Source: Siderastrea siderea (lineage: Eukaryota > Cnidaria > Anthozoa > Scleractinia > Rhizangiidae). Taken from it: a stretch of 64,000 nucleotides of DNA. The stretch lies in the NCBI GenBank assembly GCA_964030785.1, contig OZ034967.1, forward strand, positions 63,456,613 to 63,520,612, in the 5' to 3' direction. The first letter of the stretch is position 1; every line of letters starts with the position of its first letter. A program made the translations under genes and the position numbers. Shown piece by piece: positions 58,901-64,000 of this stretch. The notes beneath the pieces are model-generated. The model searched no databases. It saw only the letters and a program-made list of their open reading frames with translations, and was not told the origin of the DNA.

Positions 58901-61564
58901 TCCGAGGTTTGAATAAAAGGGTAATAGCTTTTTCTAATGACCTGGATAAACAAATGGAACATCGTAAAACGTTATCCATGATTACTCTGGAAAACGTTGT
59001 TAGAGGATGGCTTACGAGGCAGCAATCAGACAGAGTAAGCATGATGCATCTAACAAAGCAGAAAAATGTTTCACTGGTATTTTTTAGGAAGGCATCGGTA
59101 GCTTTGGAAACACTGACGATCTCGTCAAAGAGATAGATCAACTGTGGAAATAATTGAATAAGGCCGGCAATTATGCATGAGACATTTCGCCAATGCAATG
59201 AAAAACACACTGTAAATTCAGAAGATCTGTTTCAGCCCCAAAATGTCAAAGTAGCCCCTGAGGCCCCTGGAGCTGATGAGCCCACTGTGGGGGCTATTTC
59301 AGCCACAGCTGGGACAGAACTAACCCCATTGAAAGGCGAAACAGCCCACAGTGGGATCCAATTTGGCCCTTTGGCGCCGGCCCAGCCCCTGTAAATAGGG
59401 CTATTATGGCCTTAAAATAGAGAGCCAAGCTAGCCCCAAATATGGCACTGTATTTTACTCACCGAAACGGCCCCATTTTGGGAGCTAAAACAGAACTCCT
59501 GAATTTACAGTGCATATTGACAAACTCGATAGTAAGACTTATGAGTTATTTGGCCCGTGCTAAAATGAGAAAATTAATGCTAAATCTGTAAAAGTACCTG
59601 GCTCCAGCGATAGGTTTGCTGCCAGAAATGATTTGAATTGTACAATGACTCATCAAGTGTTGGTACAATCTTGTCGCGTGATTGTTTAGACATCTTTTCC
59701 ACTAAGCGCAGTAGATCAAAATACAAAGGGTAGATTGGTTGGGAAGTTTCTGGTGCGATTATTTTCATCTTGGTTATGGTGGTCATGTCATCACGGCCAT
59801 TCGTTAGAGATTCATCGTAAGAAACCCATACTGCACGCCAGCCCTGTAAGCAAGATTGAAAACGCACGTCATGTTTTGTTTAAACATACTTTTAAAAGGT
59901 GGATTGTTCTAAACGATTTAATTGTCTCTCAGTAGTTATAACAAAGCTGAGTTAGTAGTCACTAAATTCGCCCTCTAGCGCATGAGCTATTAGTCTGCGG
60001 TTTTTTTATCCCAAGTTGTTCAGGATTACAAGGTAACAAGAGGTTATTGAAAGAGTGAATATATTTGATGGGAATAAATCCCGATCCAGTGGTTTAAACG
60101 TTTTTTTATCTGACTGGGTAATAATCCTTTTAATAACTTATCCACTATTGACAACTGGGCTACGGTCATTTTCGTTCTTTTCAACTACTTGTTTCAATTC
60201 GACTATTACGTGTTGCGCATATTAAATAGTATATTAAAGTCAAGCGTGAGTCTGTTATACCAACCTGATAACTGTATCATGAAGAACTAGCAACATTGCT
60301 AATCCCCCTTAAGTGGAAGGTTTCTCCAATCATTTTTTCATAATTTTCCCGTTCATGCTTGAGAGGAAAGGAACTTTGGGGTTGGGTTTCATAACCATTA
60401 ACGTTGGGCGTAAAGGTAAGTGATAACCTTATATCCCCATCCGACCTTGCTTCTTTTATTCAACCGTTTCCAAAAAGGAATTAAAAAATCTAGTTTTTAG
60501 AGCTTGACAGTTTACATATGCAGCATGAATAACCTCAATACCTTGAAGTCCAAGCTGATATTAAACGCTGAAATGACGTTCGTTGCCGAGTCTTCAAAAG
60601 AGACCGTCAGATTCTCTCCAGCGCGTTTATGAGGGTTGTAAAGCCACACTTTGATTCCTCCGTCTTCAAGCTCATCTTCTCTGATCACCGGCTAACAAAA
60701 TTTTAACACGAATTCAGTGATCTTGATGTCATAAGCTTTCAGAAAGACACTTGAAATAATTTTAATTCTGAATGACTGCAACACGAGTGCAAAGTTGTAA
60801 CGCCTACCGCTGAAATAAAAAAAAATTACTTCTCCGGGCTACCCAAGAAATTCTAAAGTTGTCCGCCCTCCTCCATAATCGAAGTTTGCGAAGTTTACTG
60901 AAGTTCCTCCTGGTGTTAGCCGAAGTACGACCTAGCGTTTTGACGTTAATTTTCCGAGATACTCAGTCATGAGTTATTTAAATATCAGTAAAAAGGAACC
61001 ACAGACAATAAAAGCTTTCCAGGGATCTACCAATTAAAGATTGCCGTTCTGCGGCGAAGTTTACCCAAGGCATTGTGGGAAATTTTTTTGTAATTTGAAA
61101 CGCTATCCATTAGATAATAATACACAACTCCCTTTATGGACTCAGTGATCGATAATATTCGTCGTTTTACTTACAGAAATAGAGTGTGTGATCTCATTTT
61201 CGCTCGCCCAAGTCCACTTCATAGACTTTGTCCCATGTTTATAATGAGTTGTTGAAAGTTCGATGGTTGATGGCGAAGCGACACTAAAGGCCAGTAACTC
61301 ATTGGCATCCTCAAATGTATAAACTGCGGTAGGAAAAACGGATACACTTGAAAAGGCAATGATTAAGGTGATAATCACAACTATAACAAAATTTCCAGAA
61401 CTGATATGTTAATAATAGCTTGATTTGTATATGTGGAGGAATCACAACACAGTAATTACGGTTAGGAAAAATAGAAAAGCAAAGCGTCAAATACCTGGTC
61501 TTTGTGCATGAATTACTTGCACGGAGAGGATAATGATGACCGCAGAATGCCACAATCGCCCCAT
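44490..61564 (-). CDS. Secreted chondroitin sulfate ABC lyase-like protein (polysaccharide lyase family 8), 1144 aa, 17 coding exons
   Basis: Exons, 5' to 3': 61495-61564, 61175-61323, 60542-60691, 59598-59843, 58536-58764, 57853-58040, 57120-57279, 56168-56396, 55163-55410, 54374-54622, 53375-53795, 51508-51742, 49637-49781, 48625-48794, 47665-47838, 45238-45399, 44490-44699; total 3435 nt, all GT-AG, all phases consistent. Residues 1-~22 are a signal peptide. The order then matches bacterial chondroitin ABC lyase: an N-terminal beta-sandwich (~24-205, GTKSMKWTW, IKVWLYNP, GWRAVWV), an alpha/alpha catalytic toroid (~206-600), a central beta domain (~640-860, RRDDW, GWDWTRHPGTT, FFKKSVFFADFVI) and a C-terminal beta domain. 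Candidate catalytic residues: His525/526 with Tyr529-534, Arg587 (SGRFP) and Glu721 (FESATSNN). Such enzymes cleave chondroitin or dermatan sulfate by beta-elimination. Length is close to the ~1020 residues of the bacterial enzyme. Activity is inferred, not shown; the active-site loop differs in detail. Confidence 0.85.
45238..45399 (-). CDS. ABC lyase-like gene, exon 16
   Basis: 54 codons between acceptor CTTAACAG and donor GCAG|GTAAG; encodes PCIVMVEEVD and LYISVSYPNLNF, the strand pair typical of the lyase C-terminal domain. Phase 0 at both ends. Confidence 0.8.
46031..47652. mobile_element. Non-autonomous TTAA element with ~620-bp inverted repeats in lyase intron 15
   Basis: TTAA at 46027-46030 and 47653-47656. 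Arms (46031-~46660 and ~47030-47652) are inverted copies starting GAGTGACTTCCAGTAAA / GAGCGGCTTTCAGTAAA. The ends are recognisably related to those of the element at 6875-9208. Its right end lies only ten bases inside the intron from the exon 15 splice donor. No transposase. Confidence 0.7.
47665..47838 (-). CDS. ABC lyase-like gene, exon 15
   Basis: 58 codons, phase 0 at both ends, acceptor TCTTATAG, donor GCAAG|GTAAAT. Encodes YEVMQKDSNAHVVRI and YGYVFFHKDA, matching the Y-x-V...AH segment of family 8 lyases. Confidence 0.8.
48625..48794 (-). CDS. ABC lyase-like gene, exon 14
   Basis: Enters in phase 1 (acceptor CCTTAATAG). Encodes GYYIPNAAEQGLNVEIG, LQTSRDQ, then YATAWLDHGVDP and YEYTIL, the highly conserved A-x-xDHG-x-xP...YEY block of family 8 lyases. 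Donor ACTA|GTGAAC is weak but gives the phase 0 needed by exon 15. Confidence 0.8.
49213..49516. mobile_element. pogo/Tigger-like MITE in lyase intron 13
   Basis: Flanked by TA at 49211-49212 and 49517-49518, with ends CAGTGGAACCCGG and CGGGACTTCATTG, the CAGT-type terminus of pogo elements. 304 bp, noncoding. Confidence 0.55.
49637..49781 (-). CDS. ABC lyase-like gene, exon 13
   Basis: Acceptor TTATTTCAG, donor AACG|GTAAAT. Encodes TTLFQNKLLD, SIYVNTDTHSL and FFGSGAATFVDVN, the T-x-FQ motif and following strands of the central beta domain. Confidence 0.8.
49782..51507. other. Lyase intron 12
   Basis: Noncoding. Contains one diverged unit of the dispersed ~100-bp repeat (51295-51410). Several short ORFs (50015-50197, 50832-51017, 51060-51254) lack motifs. 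Confidence 0.5.
51508..51742 (-). CDS. ABC lyase-like gene, exon 12
   Basis: Acceptor TCTCCTCAG above 51742 (a later AG at TATTATCAG would give an immediate stop and is excluded). Encodes RYYQPRELAGGL, VGGGDNPTGVFAMDF and FFKKSVFFADFVIICLGSGI, the KKS-x-FF...LGSGI signature of the lyase central domain. Donor TCAG|GTGCAT. Confidence 0.82.
51743..53374. other. Lyase intron 11
   Basis: Noncoding. Holds an (AAT)n/(ATT)n double microsatellite (52138-52221) that forms a long hairpin, and a fragment with GTTACGGACACC / GTGTCCATAATAACGAGAG (53030-53095) resembling the inside of pogo-type elements. Confidence 0.5.
52138..52221. repeat. (AAT)n followed by (ATT)n: self-complementary microsatellite
   Basis: About 11 AAT units run directly into about 17 ATT units, so the two halves pair into a long perfect hairpin. 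Confidence 0.9.
53375..53795 (-). CDS. ABC lyase-like gene, exon 11 (central domain, candidate catalytic Glu)
   Basis: The longest exon (421 nt). Acceptor TCTCTGCAG, donor GCAG|GTTTGC. Encodes TGFWALNYAAFVVYRRDDW, VKGFNNYVWDFESATSNN, YGLYQSHGALLV and ENGWDWTRHPGTT. These are the most diagnostic motifs of the family; Glu721 corresponds to the Glu that neutralises the substrate carboxylate in bacterial ABC lyase. Where I expect YGRYQ in relatives, this protein has YGLYQ. Confidence 0.88.
53838..54012. repeat. (CAGT)n tetranucleotide microsatellite in lyase intron 10
   Basis: About 35 near-perfect CAGT units with a few variants (CAGC, CAGG). It starts ~40 bases upstream of exon 11's acceptor. 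Translation gives artificial SQSVSQ repeats. Confidence 0.9.
54374..54622 (-). CDS. ABC lyase-like gene, exon 10 (candidate catalytic Arg)
   Basis: Acceptor TTAAAAG, donor CACAG|GTTTTG. Encodes TRRHVKKGLEIMRIV and NSVSGRFPGFDRE; Arg587 in SGRFP corresponds to the active-site Arg of bacterial ABC lyase. Confidence 0.83.
55163..55410 (-). CDS. ABC lyase-like gene, exon 9 (candidate catalytic His/Tyr)
   Basis: Acceptor ATATTTAG, donor TTTA|GTAAGA. Encodes KIRDMEALGRWYANAI, GTLKPDYVGFHHNSYYASAY and IQYLLSGTAFEF. The KPD...FHH...Y pattern is the general acid/base region; the spacing from the second His to the aligned Tyr looks one residue longer than in the bacterial enzyme. Confidence 0.85.
55919..55998. 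repeat. (CAT)n microsatellite in lyase intron 8
   Basis: About 26 CAT units with one CAC interruption; translates as poly-Ile in one frame, not coding. Confidence 0.92.
56168..56396 (-). CDS. ABC lyase-like gene, exon 8
   Basis: Acceptor CTTCGTCAG, donor GGAG|GTTAGA. Encodes FTEGSAIGSLDHEMNNAG, the conserved GS-x-GSLDH loop of the toroid, then YVLKKVLQAVGKK and YNDFGEVYQDPFE. Confidence 0.83.
56452..56520 (-). repeat. tRNA-SINE 3' head fragment with B box in lyase intron 7
   Basis: Minus strand reads GAAGGACATGGGTTCGAATCC, a perfect Pol III B box (GGTTCGAATCC), followed by CGTTGAAGCCTGAAATTTC. No clear A box, so a truncated SINE, distinct from the family at 20086-20746. Confidence 0.55.
56521..57119. 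other. Lyase intron 7, upstream part
   Basis: Noncoding, AT-rich. TTTTTTAAAGAACTG is duplicated at ~56707-56738. Nothing else supported. Confidence 0.5.
57120..57279 (-). CDS. ABC lyase-like gene, exon 7
   Basis: Acceptor TTTTCCAG, donor CAAG|GTTAGT. Encodes a helical segment (DDSELQQHFTDALG, MQVKEAINKLNNKRKERL) of the alpha/alpha toroid, ending LEHIEDQG. Phase 0 in, phase 1 out. Confidence 0.78.
57280..57852. other. Lyase intron 6
   Basis: Noncoding. ORF 57537-57722 (-) has no motif. Confidence 0.5.
57853..58040 (-). CDS. ABC lyase-like gene, exon 6
   Basis: Acceptor TCATCTAG, donor GCAG|GTAAGA. Encodes TPLYSDRSEYDEKKFG, LLPLALDYHVRSRDK and a run of Ala/Asn-rich helix; matches the toroid region of family 8 lyases by order and length. 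Confidence 0.78.
58041..58535. other. Lyase intron 5
   Basis: Noncoding. GGTAACTTAATT near 58121 and AATTAAGTTACC near 58150 form a short inverted repeat (12 bases each, ~17-base loop). Confidence 0.5.
58536..58764 (-). CDS. ABC lyase-like gene, exon 5
   Basis: Acceptor CTCACCAG, donor CACAG|GTAAAT. Encodes ADLTLIEKRLDNWF, the first toroid helix, and VKKRWVSLQVNVEAAN. It follows exon 4 in phase 0. Confidence 0.78.
58765..59597. other. Lyase intron 4
   Basis: Noncoding except for the MITE at 59208-59512. An antisense 85-codon ORF at 58879-59136 has no family signature. A minus-strand acceptor-like site near 59148 is not used in the model because exons 4 and 5 join in phase without it. Confidence 0.5.
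59208..59512. mobile_element. GC-rich MITE with CACTGTAAATTCAG ends
   Basis: CACTGTAAATTCAG at 59208 is mirrored by CTGAATTTACAGTG ending at 59512. The centre is rich in GCCCC/GGGGC motifs, unlike the AT-rich intron. No clear target duplication beyond CA, so the superfamily is unassigned. Confidence 0.6.
59598..59843 (-). CDS. ABC lyase-like gene, exon 4
   Basis: 82 codons, phase 0 both sides; acceptor GCTTACAG, donor CCAG|GTACTT. Encodes GWRAVWVSYDES, DDMTTITKMKIIAPE and LYFDLLRLVEK, the end of the N-terminal sugar-binding-like beta-sandwich, where family members show GWR-x-WV and a conserved APE segment. Confidence 0.83.
59844..60541. other. Lyase intron 3
   Basis: Noncoding, nothing recognised. 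Confidence 0.5.
60542..60691 (-). CDS. ABC lyase-like gene, exon 3
   Basis: Exactly 50 codons, phase 0 both sides; acceptor TTGTTAG, donor CAAG|GTATTG. Encodes IKVWLYNPHKRAGENLTVSF and a beta-sandwich strand SAFNISLDFK. Confidence 0.82.
60692..61174. other. Lyase intron 2
   Basis: Noncoding, nothing recognised. Confidence 0.5.
61175..61323 (-). CDS. ABC lyase-like gene, exon 2
   Basis: Acceptor CTACCGCAG, donor TTCT|GTAAGT. Encodes VYTFEDANELLAFS and HYKHGTKSMKWTWASENE. FED near the mature N terminus and H-x2-G-x-KS-x-KW are hallmarks of the chondroitin ABC lyase N-terminal domain. Confidence 0.85.
61495..61564 (-). CDS. ABC lyase-like gene, exon 1 (signal peptide)
   Basis: ATG at 61562-61564; encodes MGRLWHSAVIIILSVQVIHA then QRP, a good signal peptide with cleavage likely after HA. 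Donor CCAG|GTATTT, phase 1. The other open frame (61311-61553) was rejected because it does not join exon 2. Confidence 0.8.
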
Positions 61565-64000
61565 TTAATCTGGTTGCAAAAACAAAAAGGTTATTTTGCT
61601 ATAAACAACAGAGTCAAGAGAATTGAAGAATTACATTAACATCCTTATGTTCATAATTCATAGCGCACCTAACACAATTCTATTTTTAAATTTTCTGAAA
61701 GATGTTCTAAACTTATTTATAATTACCTATAGAATTTTGAATTTCTTTTAACAGTTGTGAATCATCTAAATTAATTGCATGATATTCTCTAATGTTCTGT
61801 CTTTGTGGATCGCAAGTTGCAGTCGATATAAACTAGAGGAGTTTCCTCACAAATAGACGGGCATTTGTATACTTTAAATAGCTAACAAAACTCCATTTAG
61901 AGGATTTCTTTTTATTCCTTTAAAAGCGTGCTGTACAACGTGGCTCCGACTTTTGCGTCTATGGATGAAATCCTAATGTGTGACCATTTAAGGGAAAGCT
62001 ATTGAGCAGTACTTTCCTGTGTTACTCTGTATTGTGCTGTGCCATGTCGCTGTAGCTTTCGAGTCTTGAGACAAAAATCCTTAAGTGTACCCCAACAAAT
62101 GAAAGCTACTAAGCGGTACTTTCCTGTGTTACTCTTTTTTGGGGGCACACTTTTGGATTTTTGTCTTAAGACTCGAAAGCTAGAACGAGGTGGCAAATTA
62201 AATACTGTTAATTAAGCAGTGTGAGGTGTTCCTAACCTTTAAGTCTGTTAAGTGAAATCTCTCAAATGTTTGAAGCCGAAAACAGCAATATTTGGGACGT
62301 ACCCAGAAAGAAAAACAAAATAATTTTGACTTTCTGAGTCCAAAACGCGCACAATCGTCTTTTATCAGTGAATAGAAAACGACGATTCAGACAATCAGAT
62401 TAGCGTTTTCGTATTAGAACGCGGTTAATGCCCACTAGACCAATATTCAATAAAACGCACCACGATATTGAGTGCGAGAGTTAAATAAATTGCCCTCGAG
62501 TGTTAATTTGGAGGCTGTCGTGATTTTGGTTTATAAACTATCAATAAAATTTTTTCCAGTCTTAGCGAAGTAAATTTTCCAAAACAGGAATTCTTCAGTT
62601 AAAAGTGTCGAAACCTATTGACAGTCCTACCTCACTTTTTCTTCCAATTTTTTTCTGTATGACCGTTTGCTTTCCTCAGAGAACACTAAACAAGCAGTGT
62701 CAGGTATCTAAAAAATCGATCTTATTTATAGTAACACAGGTCATTTGATCAGAGCAGTTTTCCGGTTACCGACTAAGCAATTGTTTACTCATCACCAAGT
62801 CTTTAACCAATCAGATGCCGATTCGAAATTGGGAGGAATGCGTTAAGCTTTCATGAGTTCATCGGCTAAACGAATCTTGTCAAGCGAGACGAAGCTGTTA
62901 TTTATTCATAAGAAGAATACCGTTTCGACTAACACCTTCTGTCTGTTGATTGGTCAAACTCTTCTTGAAGCTTTTCTGCTTGCATTGAACACCTGTGACT
63001 CTTGCTTCGTAAAAGCGTTGGCCATCCAGATCTCGATTTTCGGTTGAAAAAAAGCGGAACGCATTTATCTTTTATAAGCTCATGCACTCATGCACTTTTG
63101 TGGAGCGTGGCAAAGGTTTTATTCTCAGTGCCCTTTCAAAATATCGCAATTTCGCTGACCTATTTTCCGTGCTGTTTTGCCAGATGGTACCAAATATCCA
63201 AATAAATTAGACTCTAAATAGCAATTTGGGAATAAAGTGTAGCGGGATTACAAATATGTAATTGGATTACAGCTTATCAGAGTTAATTTCGTGACAAGGG
63301 GTCCAGAAATTAAACTTTTTTTGATAGAACATTGGATTTTTCAGCCCTTATTTTGTCTCCAGAAAGTTTACATTTCTTTGCTTTTGTCATTTTGGCGATT
63401 TTTTTTTTTACCTATTTCAGGATTTAAAATCAAGCTGAAAGCAAACTATTAGCCATTCTCACGAAAACACGATACGTCAGCCTGAACACTGTCTCTCTAG
63501 CCCGTTAAGCCCCAGTATCAAGGTACGTATTCTTCTTACTGCTCTCCATACGTTTCTTTGGGTAATAGCAGAGAGAATTTGTTTGAACATCAAGACATTT
63601 AATCGTTGGTGATCATTTACATTACTCTCATCACCTAAACGTTTGATCAAGTATAGGGATACTGTATGGAGAAATTACATGCTGTCACTTTTCGTGCCTA
63701 AAGGATTAAACGGGGAATACCTCTTCACTGATATGCTTTTGCAAGGTAATTGGTCACAAGTCAAATCCATCCGTTTTCCATACTTTTTAACCAATTTAAT
63801 TCATATCGTCTCTCAGTTAGAAAAAAATGCATTTAATTTTTGTTGGTTCATATAGGCAAGAGGACCTTTGAGAGACGATTTCCTTAACTTCACGGTGTCA
63901 TTAATCATTGACGTTAAACTGCCTATACGAGACCTGAAAGCGGTGTGTTGTTTTATAAATTTAATGGTAAAATACCTTAATTTGGATGGATTTTTATACT
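61565..64000. other. Upstream flank of the lyase gene; dispersed repeats, no gene recognised
   Basis: Promoter region expected in the first few hundred bases; a TATAGAATTTT motif and other AT-rich boxes exist but none can be assigned. Contains two units of the dispersed repeat (61915-62185). ORFs at 62853-63047, 63002-63205 and 63643-63855 are short, overlap or lack motifs. Confidence 0.4.
61915..62185. repeat. Dispersed ~100-bp repeat, two tandem units with a hairpin
   Basis: GCAGTACTTTCCTGTGTTACTCT at 62010 recurs with small changes at 62114, ~104 bases on. Between and after, TAGCTTTCGAGTCTTGAGAC (62053-) and its near reverse complement (to 62182) form a 28-bp-armed hairpin. Related units are found near 49006-49190, 51295-51410 and 54955-55020 in the lyase introns. 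Confidence 0.6.

Noticed and set aside
59100..59210. Extra lyase exon between exons 4 and 5
   Set aside because: An acceptor-like site exists, but exons 4 and 5 already join in phase 0 and the segment does not fit the family.
44490..61564. Bacterial contamination or symbiont origin of the lyase
   Set aside because: Sixteen GT-AG introns containing animal-type transposons and microsatellites separate the coding segments.

Overview
This is animal nuclear DNA: AT-rich, with long introns, exons joined by GT-AG splice sites, microsatellites and many DNA transposons. A D8C/fibrinogen-like secreted protein, a tRNA-derived SINE and TTAA-specific Kolobok-like transposons point to a cnidarian, most likely a stony coral. 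That placement is inference from family repertoire; the sequence itself shows only that this is an intron-rich animal-type genome. Nothing here looks like a bacterial operon, a virus or a CRISPR array.

Three genes, all on the minus strand, can be rebuilt exon by exon with phases that agree. (1) At 268-9401, a small secreted Gly-Tyr-rich peptide precursor has one signal-peptide exon and two tandemly duplicated alternative last exons. (2) At 24230-30294, a six-exon, 394-residue secreted protein carries a D8C (uromodulin-type) domain and a fibrinogen-like GGGWT segment. (3) At 44490-61564, a 17-exon, 1144-residue secreted protein has the full architecture of a polysaccharide lyase family 8 chondroitin sulfate ABC lyase. 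This third gene is the main find: the family is best known from bacteria, yet here it is split by 16 spliceosomal introns in an animal-type locus.

The rest is mostly repeats. Two TTAA-flanked transposons lie back to back at 4099-9208 inside the first gene's intron and share one TTAA; one carries a broken THAP zinc-finger exon. A Harbinger-like MITE lies at 10610-11525. From 12.0 to 22.3 kb is a decayed tandem array (about 2.7 kb higher-order unit) into which a multimeric tRNA-SINE with a 12-bp target duplication inserted at 20086-20746. A foldback element sits at 22.6-23.3 kb. A second tandem array (31-39.4 kb) is broken by a hAT remnant with hAT dimerisation-domain coding sequence (34.06-36.48 kb), a 5'-truncated LINE (36.57-37.06 kb) and a Mutator-like foldback element with 9-bp target duplications (37586-38944). 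A small acidic ORF is at 41264-41494. A TTAA/CCC MITE (43491-44079) lies just downstream of the lyase gene, and the lyase introns hold a 1.6-kb long-TIR TTAA element, a pogo-like MITE, microsatellites and a dispersed ~100-bp repeat family.

No functional link between the three genes is visible beyond each having an N-terminal signal peptide. All domain calls come from reading translated exons; no database search was possible.
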